The translations under genes and the position numbers were made by a program. The notes below the pieces were generated by a model that had not been told where the DNA came from, did not search any database, and saw nothing but the letters and a program-made list of their open reading frames with translations. 64,000 nucleotides of DNA, from the NCBI GenBank assembly GCA_040007095.1, contig JBDTVS010000190.1:1-64000 (forward strand), in the 5' to 3' direction. Source of the stretch: JBDTVS01 sp040007095 (GTDB taxonomy: Bacteria; Acidobacteriota; Vicinamibacteria; Vicinamibacterales; CAVVIG01). Positions 8,625 to 17,154 of the stretch are shown in pieces; the first letter of the stretch is position 1; every line of letters starts with the position of its first letter.

Positions 8625-9492
8625 GCCGCGTATTGCGATCACGGTTGGCGACCCCGCCGGGATTGGTCCGGAGATCGCTGCGCGTGCGGCCGCCGATCCA
8701 CGAGTCACGGCCATCTGTGAAACCCGGTTGTACGGTCCGCCTCCCGGCGCGTCATTTCCACCGGGAGTGCTGAGCGGCGCGTCCGGTCTGTCGGCGCACG
8801 ACTCGATCGTGCGGGCGGTCGACGACATTCGGCGTGGAGCCGCCGATGCCATGGCGACCGCACCGATCAATAAAGAAGCCTGGCGTCTGGCGGGCCTGCC
8901 CTGGAGCGGGCACACGGATCTTCTGGCGCATCTGACCGGCGCGGCCGACGTCGCGATGATGTTCTACTCCGACGCGCTGCGGGTCGTGCTGGCGACGATT
9001 CACATACCCCTTGCTGACGTGCCGGCGGCCCTGACGCGCGAGTCGCTCGAAACGACCATCACGCTCACGGCGGCGGCGCTGCCGCGATTCGGCTTTCCCT
9101 CACCGCGGATCGCCGTGGCGGGCTTGAATCCGCACGCTGGCGAGCACGGTCTGTTCGGCCGTGAAGAGGACGTCGCGATATCGCCGGCGATCGCGGCGTG
9201 TCGTTCGCGCGGCATTGAGGTGTCCGGACCGTATCCCGCCGATACCCTGTTCGTCCGCGCCCACCGCGGTGAGTTCGACGTCGTCGTCGCCTGCTATCAC
9301 GATCAGGGACTTATTCCGGTGAAGCTGCTGGCATTTGGACACGCGGTCAACGTGACGCTCGGGTTGCCGATCGTCCGGACGTCGGTCGACCATGGCACCG
9401 CGTTCGATATCGCCGGGCGCGGGGTGGCGGATCCCGAGAGCATGATCGCGGCGGTGCTGCTGGCGGCCCGTCTGGCGGGACGGTCAGGCTGA
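8608..9492 (+). CDS. pdxA: 4-hydroxythreonine-4-phosphate dehydrogenase, shortened
   Basis: A 294-residue PdxA. It has I-T-V-G-D-P-A-G-I-G-P-E-I at the N-terminus, the A-P-I-N-K-E-A-W substrate loop, G-H-T-D-L-L-A, L-N-P-H-A-G-E-x-G, and metal-ligand segments C-Y-H-D-Q-G-L-I-P and S-V-D-H-G-T-A-F-D. It catalyses an NAD-dependent step of DXP-dependent pyridoxal phosphate synthesis. Most PdxA proteins are about 330 residues; here the segment between the first strand and A-P-I-N-K is roughly 35 residues shorter than usual while all metal ligands remain. Start is GTG 8608, giving M-T-A-T-N-K-P-R; it overlaps the end of the preceding gene, suggesting translational coupling. Confidence 0.92.
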   Translation: MTATNKPRIAITVGDPAGIGPEIAARAAADPRVTAICETRLYGPPPGASFPPGVLSGASGLSAHDSIVRAVDDIRRGAADAMATAPINKEAWRLAGLPWSGHTDLLAHLTGAADVAMMFYSDALRVVLATIHIPLADVPAALTRESLETTITLTAAALPRFGFPSPRIAVAGLNPHAGEHGLFGREEDVAISPAIAACRSRGIEVSGPYPADTLFVRAHRGEFDVVVACYHDQGLIPVKLLAFGHAVNVTLGLPIVRTSVDHGTAFDIAGRGVADPESMIAAVLLAARLAGRSG

Positions 9493-9649
9493 CACCAGGC
9501 CGACCCAGGCCTCAGGCCGATCGATCACGGATGGGCGTACAATCTTTCGGGCGCCCAGGACACTGCCCAGGACACTAGTGTCATGAGTGTATTCGTACGG
9601 GGCGCATCCGCCTCAGCGTCCGGCAGTAGCCTGGATCCTTGACGTCACT

Positions 9650-10132
9650 ATGAAAGAGCAGACCGAGCGCGAGAAGGCGCAGGAGAACATCGCCGAAAAT
9701 CGAAAGGCGTTTCACGACTTTCATCTTCTGGAGACGTTCGAGGCAGGCATCATGCTGCTCGGCACCGAAGCCAAGGCCATTCGTGAGGGCCGGGTGAACC
9801 TTCGCGACAGCTTCGCACGTGTCGAGAACGGCGAAGTCTACCTCTACAACGTGAACATCAGTCCGTACAGCCACCGCGGGTATGCCGATCATGAACCGTT
9901 GCGGCGTCGCAAGCTGCTGTTGCACCGCGACGAAATCCGCAAGCTGATCGGAAAAACCGTCGAAAAAGGCATGACCCTCGTGCCGGTCCGCATGTATTTC
10001 AAGAACGGTCGGGTAAAAGTCGGCGTCAGCCTGGCCAAGGGGAAGAAGGACTACGACAAGCGCGAGACCATCAAGCGGCGCGAAATCGATCGCGAGACAC
10101 GTTCGGCGATCAAAGAGCGTCGAAGACACTAG
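9650..10132 (+). CDS. smpB: SsrA-binding protein
   Basis: A 160-residue SmpB, the tmRNA partner in rescue of stalled ribosomes. Conserved features are I-A-E-N-R-K-A, F-E-A-G-I-x-L-x-G-T-E-x-K-(A/S)-I-R, Y-L-Y-N-x-x-I-x-P-Y, R-R-R-K-L-L-L-H and the basic tail K-G-K-K-x-Y-D-K-R-E-x-I-K-R-R-E. The ATG at 9650 gives the standard N-terminus; an upstream in-frame start at 9587 would add 21 unconserved residues. No ssrA gene was seen in the window. A TACAAT-like -10 candidate is at 9538-9543 but without a matching -35. Confidence 0.95.
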   Translation: MKEQTEREKAQENIAENRKAFHDFHLLETFEAGIMLLGTEAKAIREGRVNLRDSFARVENGEVYLYNVNISPYSHRGYADHEPLRRRKLLLHRDEIRKLIGKTVEKGMTLVPVRMYFKNGRVKVGVSLAKGKKDYDKRETIKRREIDRETRSAIKERRRH

Positions 10133-10141
10133 GATGCGCCG

Positions 10142-11023
10142 ATGAGAGTCGCTGTCGTCGGCGCGCAAGGACAGCTCGGGGCGGCAATCGTCCACGAGTT
10201 CGCGGCTGCTCACCAGGTACTGCCGCTCACCCACCGGGATCTCGACGTCACGAAGGATCGCGACGTGGCCGAGGCGATGACGACGCTGCGGCCGGACGTC
10301 ATCATCAATTGCACCGCCTTCAACGATGTCGATGGCGCCGAAGTTCGGCCGGTCGAGGCGCTCAACTTGAACGCCTTCGCCGTGCGGGCGCTGTCCAGGG
10401 CCGCAGCCGATCTGAATGGAATCCTCATCCATTTCGGGACGGATTTCGTCTTCGACGGCAGGGCGTCGCGGCCGTATACCGAAGAGGACCGCCCCAATCC
10501 ACGCAGCGCCTACGCCGTGTCCAAGCTCCTGGGCGAATGGTTTGCTGCCGACGCGCCGAAAGCGTATGTATTGAGGGTAGAGAGCCTGTTCGGCAGTGTC
10601 CGCGGCGCCCGGCCTGCAAAAGGCAGCGTCGCCGGGATCCTGAACACCCTCAGATCCGGCGGCACGCCCCAGGTGTTCGAGGACCGGACCGTCTCACCGA
10701 CTTACATCAACGACGCCGCGGCGGTGACGCGCCGGCTCGTTGAGAAGGCGGCGCCATTCGGGCTCTACCATTGTGTGGGCTCGGGGCATTGCACCTGGCT
10801 CGAGTTCGCACAGGAAATGGCGAGGCAGCTCGGTGTGGAGCCGCGGTTGGTGCCGATTCGGATGGCGGACGTCCGGCTTCCCGCCGAGCGTCCGCAATAC
10901 TGCGCGCTCTCCAACGACAAGCTCCGGTCGATCGGTATCGCGATCCCGTCTTGGAAAGACGCCCTGGTGCGGTACCTAGCGACCCTCCGCAACGAGGTCG
11001 CCCACAAGATTGCCAACGGCTAG
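10142..11023 (+). CDS. rfbD: dTDP-4-dehydrorhamnose reductase (RmlD/RfbD family)
   Basis: A 293-residue NAD(P)-dependent reductase of the RmlD branch of the extended SDR superfamily. It has the G-A-x-G-Q-L-G motif, N-C-T-A-F-N-D-V-D-G-A-E, the T-D-F-V-F-D-G block and a catalytic Y-x-x-x-K at Tyr124/Lys128. RmlD makes dTDP-L-rhamnose for surface glycans. No rmlA, rmlB or rmlC is present here, so another 4-keto sugar could be the substrate. It begins 9 bp after smpB. Its last 48 bp overlap the convergent flavoprotein gene. Confidence 0.85.
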   Translation: MRVAVVGAQGQLGAAIVHEFAAAHQVLPLTHRDLDVTKDRDVAEAMTTLRPDVIINCTAFNDVDGAEVRPVEALNLNAFAVRALSRAAADLNGILIHFGTDFVFDGRASRPYTEEDRPNPRSAYAVSKLLGEWFAADAPKAYVLRVESLFGSVRGARPAKGSVAGILNTLRSGGTPQVFEDRTVSPTYINDAAAVTRRLVEKAAPFGLYHCVGSGHCTWLEFAQEMARQLGVEPRLVPIRMADVRLPAERPQYCALSNDKLRSIGIAIPSWKDALVRYLATLRNEVAHKIANG

Positions 11024-12073
11024 ACAGGCGGTCAAGCCCGGCGACTCGATCCCTGCCGCGTGGACGATTGCCGGGTTCTGCCGGTCCCGCCTGATCATGA
11101 AGTCGGCAAACGACTCGGCAGGGGGATGCAGCTTCGGCCGGATGCCGCTGCCGGCGAGCCGCAAGTCGGCAAGGGTCAGCCCCGGCAACAGTTGCTGTGC
11201 CGGTTCCAGGAAGTCCACCAGCGGCAGCCGGTCGCCTTCGTAGTCGTCTCTGCCTTCCTGATACCGGACGGTCGGGCCCAGGAGCACCGCCCCGTCGATC
11301 GTCTTTGTCAGGTGCGTCCCGAGCGAATGACCGCCGGCGTGGGGGAGCGGGTACACGGGAAAGTTCACCAGTGACCGCCGCGCCGGGGCCAGTTCGGCGT
11401 ATTCGCCGCGGCACGGGAAGATAGTGAATCGCTCGCCGCCGAGAATGCTGGAGATCTCGTCGGCGTACACGCCCGCGGCGTTCACGACGATCTGGGCGAG
11501 AATCGATTCGCGTTCGGTCCGCAGCACGGTTCCTTCGTGCGTGGTCTCGGCACCGACCAGGGGCGTCGACGGCAGGAAGATCACCCCCTCGGCCTCGGCT
11601 CTGCGCCGCAGTGCCTTGACGAGCGTCTCTGCCTCGATGATGCCGGTCTCTGGGGAGAACACCCCGGCAACCGCGCGGATCGCCGGCTCGCGGCGCGCAA
11701 TGAACTCGCGGTCGACCAGCTCCAGTCGCTCGACGCCATTGGCCACCCCGCGTTTGTAGAGGCCCTCGAGCGCGGCGATTTCCGAGTCGTCCTGGGCGAC
11801 GATCAGCTTGCCGCAGCGCAAGTGCGGAACGCCATACTCGGCGCAGAAGTCGTAGAGCAAGCGCCGCCCTTCCACGCACAGCCGTCCTTTGAGCGAGCCC
11901 TCGGGGTAGTAGATTCCGGCGTGAATCACCCCGCTGTTGTGCGTGCTGGTCTCCATCCCTGGCCGGGGATGCTTTTCGAGCACGCAGGTTGTAAACCCAC
12001 GCGCGGCGATCGCTCCCGCCGCCGCCAACCCCGAAACCCCTCCGCCCACGACGACAACATCGACGCGCTCCAT
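10976..12073 (-). CDS. lhgO: L-2-hydroxyglutarate oxidase-like FAD protein
   Basis: A 365-residue FAD-dependent oxidoreductase of the LhgO/YgaF group. It begins with V-D-V-V-V-V-G-G-G-V-S-G-L-A-A-A and contains T-S-T-H-N-S-G-V-I-H-A-G-I-Y-Y, the hallmark of this group, plus P-C-R-G-E-Y and L-G-P-T-V. Homologues oxidise L-2-hydroxyglutarate and feed electrons to the respiratory chain; human L2HGDH is related. The ATG at 12073 has AGGA eight bases upstream and is preferred over a GTG one codon earlier. The gene lies opposite its neighbour and overlaps the rfbD 3' end by 48 bp. Confidence 0.85.
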   Translation of the reverse strand: MERVDVVVVGGGVSGLAAAGAIAARGFTTCVLEKHPRPGMETSTHNSGVIHAGIYYPEGSLKGRLCVEGRRLLYDFCAEYGVPHLRCGKLIVAQDDSEIAALEGLYKRGVANGVERLELVDREFIARREPAIRAVAGVFSPETGIIEAETLVKALRRRAEAEGVIFLPSTPLVGAETTHEGTVLRTERESILAQIVVNAAGVYADEISSILGGERFTIFPCRGEYAELAPARRSLVNFPVYPLPHAGGHSLGTHLTKTIDGAVLLGPTVRYQEGRDDYEGDRLPLVDFLEPAQQLLPGLTLADLRLAGSGIRPKLHPPAESFADFMIRRDRQNPAIVHAAGIESPGLTACLAVGNLVGDLVAEGR

Positions 12074-12120
12074 CACTTGGGTCCTGCCCTATTCCCGTTC
12101 AGGGGCCTTATCTTAGGCCA

Positions 12121-12231
12121 CGTTGCAAAATCAGATAATGAACCACGAAGGGCACAAAGATCACGAAGAAGACCGAGAGATTCTTTGTGTTCTTCGTGTC
12201 CTTTGTGGTTCCGGATTTCAATTCTGCAACG
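12121..12231. repeat. Long-arm palindromic MITE-like element (CGTTGCARAAT termini)
   Basis: A 111-bp near-palindrome with arms of about 50 bp. The left arm starts CGTTGCAAAATCAG and runs through AACCACGAAGGGCACAAAG; the complement of the right arm starts CGTTGCAGAATTG and runs through AACCACAAAGGACACGAAG. It fills most of the gap between the flavoprotein and methyltransferase genes and could fold as a strong RNA hairpin. A partial relative is at 24028-24057. Confidence 0.8.
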
Positions 12232-12243
12232 CGTCCTTGATGT

Positions 12244-13371
12244 TCATACCCGGTATCCGACCGCCGCGTAATCCTGGTACGTGAAGAGCAGGCTGTTCAA
12301 GATCGCGGCATTCCCGTTCAGGACACGCGCGGTCTCGACCAGAGCCTGCGCGGCTGCCTGAGGCGAGCTGGTGACCTCAGCCGGCAGATTGACAGCCTTC
12401 ATCTTGACCTGCTCGGGCACCGGCGCGCTGTAGCGGATCGACACCCGCTCGAATCCGTTCGCGCGCAACAGGTACTGCAGGGTTTCCGGGTGCACGGGCC
12501 GGACGTGCGTCAGATCGCGGATGTAGCTGCTGAAAAAGGCGAGCCAGCAGGCCGGATTGATGGTCTCGACCACGATCGGCGCTCCGGGTCCGAGGGCTCG
12601 ACGCGCCGCCTGCAGCACGCGCATCAGATACGTCGGCTCGAGGTGCTCGATCATCTGGGTCGCGATCAGACCGCCGAGGGATTCTTCGGGGATGGATGTC
12701 AGGAATGCGAGCGCATCGCCTTGCACCGCGTCCAGACCGTGTGCCCGGGCGGCGGCGATCATCTCATCGTTCAGATCGACTCCGCGCGCCGCGATGCCCT
12801 GCGCTCCGAGCAGGCGGAGAAACTCGCCGCGACCGCAGCCGAGGTCGACGACGGTGGCGGCGCCGGCGGCGGCGAACAGCGGCAGATAGTCGCGCAGCCG
12901 TGCTTCGATATTCGCTTCGGACCCGCGGAATTCGTCCTCGAAGCCCACATAGGCGACATCGTCGAGGCTCGTGCGCGAGGGAGCGTCCGTCGACCGAGCT
13001 GGAGTGGGAGACGGAGTGAGGTCCGGCGGTGCCGCGGACGCGAGCGCATGGGTCACCAGCTGTGTCGTTCGCTGTAGAACGGTCATCTGGGTACGGAGCT
13101 CGGCGACCGAGGCGATGGTCGGAGCAAGCGCCTCGACTCTGTCGGTCAGCCGCGCCTCGAGCTCGCGATCCTTGGTCTCGACGAACGCCGTGATCTGCTG
13201 GAGGAAGATGATCAGCGCGGTCGTCACGCGCGCCAGGTCGTCTCGGCCGAGCGCCTCCTGGCGGCTGATCTCGACGACGGCACGATCGAGCGTGCTGAGT
13301 GCGTCGTTGTATTGGCGGTCGGCGCTCAGCCGCGCACGCTCGAGGTCCGCAGTGGGTTCAACCATCCCCAT
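12244..13371 (-). CDS. Coiled-coil plus class I SAM methyltransferase
   Basis: A 375-residue protein. Residues about 5-110 are heptad-like and charged (predicted coiled coil), followed by a Pro/Thr/Ser-rich linker. A class I methyltransferase domain follows, with motif I V-D-L-G-C-G-R-G-E-F-L near residue 170, acidic motif G-V-D-L-N and a Q-M-I-E-H-L motif. The C-terminal P-E-T-L-x-x-L-L-R-A-N-G-F resembles polysaccharide-locus methyltransferases. By analogy with WbdD, which couples a methyltransferase to a coiled coil to cap and measure O-antigen chains, it may terminate glycan chains; here the domain order is reversed. That role is inference. It is divergent from the aminotransferase gene at 13443. 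Confidence 0.78.
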   Translation of the reverse strand: MGMVEPTADLERARLSADRQYNDALSTLDRAVVEISRQEALGRDDLARVTTALIIFLQQITAFVETKDRELEARLTDRVEALAPTIASVAELRTQMTVLQRTTQLVTHALASAAPPDLTPSPTPARSTDAPSRTSLDDVAYVGFEDEFRGSEANIEARLRDYLPLFAAAGAATVVDLGCGRGEFLRLLGAQGIAARGVDLNDEMIAAARAHGLDAVQGDALAFLTSIPEESLGGLIATQMIEHLEPTYLMRVLQAARRALGPGAPIVVETINPACWLAFFSSYIRDLTHVRPVHPETLQYLLRANGFERVSIRYSAPVPEQVKMKAVNLPAEVTSSPQAAAQALVETARVLNGNAAILNSLLFTYQDYAAVGYRV

Positions 13372-13442
13372 GTTATGTTATGCGGTGCTTGCCGAGCGCG
13401 CCATTGCGTTCTCGCCGAGGCCGCGCGTAGGACCCAAGATCC

Positions 13443-14603
13443 ATGTCAGCGAAAGTGCCACTACTCGACCTGCAGGCTCAATATCGCCCGATTCGCGACG
13501 AGCTCGTCGCCGCCGTAGTGGCGGTCTGCGACAGCCAGCGGTTCATCATGGGCCCGGAAATCGAGGCGCTGGAGGCCGAGCTTGCCGTCCAGTTGGGGAT
13601 TCAACACGCGATCGCGGTGTCGTCCGGGACCGATGCGCTGCTGCTGGCCTTGATGGCGCTCGACATCGGCGCAGGCGACGAAGTCGTGACGTCGGCGTAC
13701 TCCTTCTTCGCGACAGCCGGCGCGATCGCGCGGCTCGGTGCGCGTCCGGTGTTCGTGGACATCGATCGCGAGACGTTCAATCTCGATGCGAGTCAGGTGG
13801 CCGCGGCGATGAGCGAACGCACCAAGGCCATTCTGCCGGTCCATCTGTTCGGCCAGAGCGCTGAAATGGATCCGATCCTTGCCGTGGCCAGGCGCGCGGA
13901 TGTGCCCGTGATTGAGGACGCCGCACAGGCGATCGGCGCGACCTATCGTGCGCAACCCGTCGGCGGCCTCGGCGCGTTCGGCTGTTTCTCGTTCTTCCCG
14001 AGCAAGAACCTCGGCGCGTTCGGAGACGCCGGGCTGTTGACGACCAACGACGATCGACTGGCGAAGCGGGCGCGCCTGCTTCGGACCCATGGAATGGAGC
14101 CGAAGTACTACCACCATCTGGTCGGCGCCAATTTTCGGATGGATGCCATTCAAGCAGCGGTCCTGCGTGTCAAGGCCCGGCATCTGGCGGTCTGGACCGC
14201 CGCCCGTCAGGAGAATGCCGCCCGGTATCGGGTGCTGTTTCGCGATGCCGGCATCGATGCGGCGGTGACGCTGCCGGTCGAACGCGCCGATCGCGTCCAC
14301 ATTTTCAATCAGTTCGTCATTCGAGTCCCCCATCGCGACGCCTTGAAGACGCATCTCGATCGGGCTGGTATTGGTTCAGAGATTTACTATCCTGTCCCGT
14401 TCCACCTGCAGCCGTGCTTTCATTACCTGGGCTACCGGCAAGGCGACTTCCCGGAATCCGAGGCCGCTGCTCATGAGACCCTGGCGATTCCGATCTACGG
14501 CGAGCTCACCCCTGAACAGCAGGCCGACGTCGTCCACGTGATCGGCGGCTTCGTGCGAGAGACCGCCGGAATGCTAAGATCACCTGTTACCATAAGCCTT
14601 TAA
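13443..14603 (+). CDS. wbpE: DegT/DnrJ/EryC1 sugar aminotransferase, WbpE-like
   Basis: A 386-residue PLP-dependent aminotransferase. It has S-S-G-T-D-A-L-L-L-A-L, P-V-H-L-F-G-Q, the I-E-D-A-A-Q-A-I-G-A block and the Schiff-base lysine at Lys188 in S-F-F-P-S-K-N-L-G-A-F-G-D. The overall pattern, including Y-Y-P-V-P-F-H-L-Q, resembles WbpE/WlbC enzymes that aminate UDP-2-acetamido-2-deoxy-3-keto-glucuronate. Homologues for the other steps are present: WbpA at 15616, WbpB at 55219 and WbpD at 56177. It overlaps gmd by one base (TAATG). Confidence 0.85.
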   Translation: MSAKVPLLDLQAQYRPIRDELVAAVVAVCDSQRFIMGPEIEALEAELAVQLGIQHAIAVSSGTDALLLALMALDIGAGDEVVTSAYSFFATAGAIARLGARPVFVDIDRETFNLDASQVAAAMSERTKAILPVHLFGQSAEMDPILAVARRADVPVIEDAAQAIGATYRAQPVGGLGAFGCFSFFPSKNLGAFGDAGLLTTNDDRLAKRARLLRTHGMEPKYYHHLVGANFRMDAIQAAVLRVKARHLAVWTAARQENAARYRVLFRDAGIDAAVTLPVERADRVHIFNQFVIRVPHRDALKTHLDRAGIGSEIYYPVPFHLQPCFHYLGYRQGDFPESEAAAHETLAIPIYGELTPEQQADVVHVIGGFVRETAGMLRSPVTISL

Positions 14604-15586
14604 TGTCCAAGAGAGCCATCATCACCGGTATTACCGGACAAGACGGATCCTACCTGGCCGAGTTGCTGCTTTCGAAGGGCTACGAAGTCGTTGGCACCGT
14701 CCGGCGCGCGAGCGCGCCAAACTTCTGGCGCATCCAGCACATCCTGGATCGTCTGACCCTCAAACCGGCGGACCTGCTTGATCAGCTGTCGTTGATTCGT
14801 CTGGTCGAGCAGGTGCGTCCGCACGAGTTCTACAACCTGGCCGCGATGTCGTTCGTGCCGGCGTCGTGGGACCAGCCGATTCTCACGGGAGACTTCAACG
14901 CGCAAGGCGCGACGCGCGTGATGGAGACGATCCGTCAGGTCGACAAGTCGATCCGCGTCTATCAAGCCTCGTCGAGCGAGATGTTCGGCAAGGTGCGCGA
15001 GGTGCCGCAGAACGAGCTCACGCCGTTCTACCCGCGCAGTCCGTACGGCGTCTCGAAGGTGTTCGCCCACTACATCACCGTGAACTATCGGGAGAGCTAC
15101 GACCTGTTCGCGGTGTCCGGGATGCTCTTCAATCACGAGTCTCCCCGGCGCGGGCTGGAATTCGTCACCCGCAAGGTCACCGACGGCGTCGCCCGCATCA
15201 AGCTGGGCCTGGCCGATAGCTTGTCGCTCGGCAATCTCGACGCGCAGCGCGATTGGGGATTCGCCGGCGACTATGTGCAGGCGATGTGGCTGATGTTGCA
15301 GCAGGAGCAGCCGGACGACTTCGTCATCGCCACCGGTGTCAGCCATTCGGTTCGCGAGCTGGTGGAGGTGGCATTCGCGCACGCAGGCCTCGACTGGCAG
15401 CAGTACGTCCGACTCGATCCCAGCCTGATTCGGCCCGCGGAAGTCGAGCACTTGATCGGCGACAGCTCCCGGGCGCGGGCAAAGCTCGGATGGGTGCCGG
15501 CCGTCGATTTCTCGGCGCTGATCAAGATGATGGTCGACGCCGATCTCGAGCGCGTGGCGGCGGCCAATCCGATTCGCACGACCTGA
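14603..15586 (+). CDS. gmd: GDP-mannose 4,6-dehydratase
   Basis: A 327-residue extended SDR. It shows the Gmd-specific G-I-T-G-Q-D-G-S-Y-L-A-E-L-L-L at the N-terminus, V-R-R-A-S, S-S-S-E-M-F-G-K and catalytic Tyr148/Lys152 in S-P-Y-G-V-S-K. L-F-N-H-E-S-P-R-R-G and R-D-W-G-F-A-G-D-Y-V are also diagnostic. It converts GDP-D-mannose to GDP-4-keto-6-deoxymannose, precursor of fucose, rhamnose and perosamine. No fcl or rmd gene was recognised with certainty; the epimerase genes at 25593, 26567 or 46621, or the RfbD-like reductase, could act next. Confidence 0.94.
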   Translation: MSKRAIITGITGQDGSYLAELLLSKGYEVVGTVRRASAPNFWRIQHILDRLTLKPADLLDQLSLIRLVEQVRPHEFYNLAAMSFVPASWDQPILTGDFNAQGATRVMETIRQVDKSIRVYQASSSEMFGKVREVPQNELTPFYPRSPYGVSKVFAHYITVNYRESYDLFAVSGMLFNHESPRRGLEFVTRKVTDGVARIKLGLADSLSLGNLDAQRDWGFAGDYVQAMWLMLQQEQPDDFVIATGVSHSVRELVEVAFAHAGLDWQQYVRLDPSLIRPAEVEHLIGDSSRARAKLGWVPAVDFSALIKMMVDADLERVAAANPIRTT

Positions 15587-15615
15587 CCTGCGAGAGTCTC
15601 TCCGCAAAGCATTGA

Positions 15616-16929
15616 ATGAGCTCGACTGTGTTCGCCACTCTTCTTGACCGCATTCAGTCCAGGCGGGCGTCGGTCGGGGTGATCGGCCTCGGCTATGTCG
15701 GCCTTCCGCTGGCCGTCGAGTTCGCGCACGCCGGATTCGACGTCACCGGCTTCGATGTCGACGCCGGAAAAACGTCGGAGATCAACGCGGGCCGAAGCTA
15801 CATTCCGGACGTGTCCTCGGCCGATGTCGCCGCGGTCGTTCAGGCCGGCAGACTGAAGGCGACGACCGACATGTGTCTGCTTGCGGGCATGGACGCAATT
15901 GACATCTGCGTGCCGACTCCGTTGAGGAAGACCAAGGATCCGGACCTGTCCTACGTGATCCGTGCCGTCGAAGGCGTGGTTGCGACCCTGAAACCCGGTC
16001 AACTTGTCATCCTCGAGTCAACGACCTATCCCGGCACGACCGACGAGGTTGTCCAGCCGATGCTCGAGGCCAAGGGGCTGCGGGCGGACGTCGATTTCTT
16101 CCTGGCCTTTTCGCCCGAGCGCGTCGACCCGGGAAACCAGCGATTCACCACCAAGAACATCCCGAAGATTGTCGGGGGGGTGGGGCCCTCGAGTACCGAC
16201 GTCGCGGCGGCACTGTACGAATCGAGCGTGGAGCGCGTGGTCCGCGTCAGTTCGACGCGCGTGGCCGAGATGGTGAAGCTGCTCGAAAACACGTTTCGAG
16301 CCGTCAACATCGGCCTCGTCAACGAGATCGCGTTGATGTGCCACAAGATGAACATCAACGTGTGGGAAGTCATCGACGCGGCCAAGACCAAGCCGTTCGG
16401 ATTCATGCCGTTTTACCCGGGTCCCGGGCTCGGCGGGCACTGCATTCCGATCGATCCCTTCTATTTGTCGTGGAAGGCGAGGCAAAGCGGCTTCGAATGC
16501 CGTTTCATCGAGCTGGCGGGACAGGTCAACGCATCGATGCCGGCGTATGTCGTCGAGCGCGTGGCCGAAGCATTGAACAGCGTGAAAAAGCCGATCAACG
16601 GGTCGCGCGTCCACCTGGTTGGCGTTGCCTACAAACGCGACGTGAACGATCTGCGCGAGTCGCCAGCGCTCGACGTGATTGAGTTGTTGGCGAAGCGCGG
16701 AGCGGCGTTGAGCTATACGGATCCGTTCGTGCCGGAACTGAGCCACGGCGGGCAGGTGATGACATCGGTCGAGTTGGCGACGGCGCTGCAATCGGCGCCC
16801 GACTGCACCGTGATTTGCACCGACCATTCCGTGTTCGACTACGCGATGATCGCCGCAACGACCACGCCAGTGGTAGACACGCGAAACGCGTTGCAACAGT
16901 ACGACGCGCCAACCATCTTCCGCCTCTAG
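15616..16929 (+). CDS. wbpA: UDP-N-acetylglucosamine 6-dehydrogenase (WbpA/TviB-type)
   Basis: A 437-residue nucleotide-sugar dehydrogenase. G-V-I-G-L-G-Y-V-G-L-P-L lies at the N-terminus, I-L-E-S-T-T-Y-P-G-T-T-D-E follows, and the catalytic cysteine is Cys276 in G-P-G-L-G-G-H-C-I-P-I-D-P. The Y-K-R-D-V-N-D-L-R-E-S-P-A segment is typical of the C-terminal domain. The type without a Lys-rich tail matches WbpA/WbpO/TviB rather than UDP-glucose dehydrogenase. It would oxidise UDP-GlcNAc to UDP-GlcNAcA for diacetamido-glucuronate synthesis with the WbpE, WbpB and WbpD homologues. It is the last gene before the promoter of the next operon. Confidence 0.9.
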   Translation: MSSTVFATLLDRIQSRRASVGVIGLGYVGLPLAVEFAHAGFDVTGFDVDAGKTSEINAGRSYIPDVSSADVAAVVQAGRLKATTDMCLLAGMDAIDICVPTPLRKTKDPDLSYVIRAVEGVVATLKPGQLVILESTTYPGTTDEVVQPMLEAKGLRADVDFFLAFSPERVDPGNQRFTTKNIPKIVGGVGPSSTDVAAALYESSVERVVRVSSTRVAEMVKLLENTFRAVNIGLVNEIALMCHKMNINVWEVIDAAKTKPFGFMPFYPGPGLGGHCIPIDPFYLSWKARQSGFECRFIELAGQVNASMPAYVVERVAEALNSVKKPINGSRVHLVGVAYKRDVNDLRESPALDVIELLAKRGAALSYTDPFVPELSHGGQVMTSVELATALQSAPDCTVICTDHSVFDYAMIAATTTPVVDTRNALQQYDAPTIFRL

Positions 16930-16970
16930 CCGGTCGGATCGTTCACGTTGTGAACAAGGGCCGCCGTCCC

Positions 16971-16999
16971 TTGACAGCGCCGGGCGACTCAAGAATAAT
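16971..16999 (+). promoter_or_regulatory. Near-consensus sigma70 promoter for the nonulosonate operon
   Basis: TTGACA at 16971-16976 is separated by 17 bp from AATAAT at 16994-16999, a perfect -35 with a 5/6 match -10 at optimal spacing. It lies in an unusually A/T-rich spot of the 225-bp gap 16930-17154. A start near 17006 would leave a leader of about 150 nt before the SDR gene. No other feature was recognised in the leader. Confidence 0.6.
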
Positions 17000-17154
17000 T
17001 CCACGTTCACTTCTTGAACGACATCAGTCGCTCAGCCGCGCCGCGCTTGGCCCCCGAGTCGCCGCGCCAGTGGGGTCGAGTCAGACGGCCGGACGCTCGC
17101 CCGTCTGCCGTAAACCTGACGCATCGGCTGTAAGTGACAGAGCGGTAGCTTGCC

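Noticed and set aside
9556..9587. Direct repeat CCCAGGACACTG followed by ACACTAGTGT
   Set aside because: It resembles the GTGTCC terminus of the 18007 element, but no partner terminus or core is present, so it was not called as an element.
10142..11023. A complete dTDP-rhamnose operon
   Set aside because: Only the RmlD-like gene is present; rmlA, rmlB and rmlC homologues were not seen in the window.
16930..17154. Possible tRNA or structured RNA in the gap before the SDR gene
   Set aside because: No cloverleaf or T-loop was found; only the promoter-like sequence was supported.
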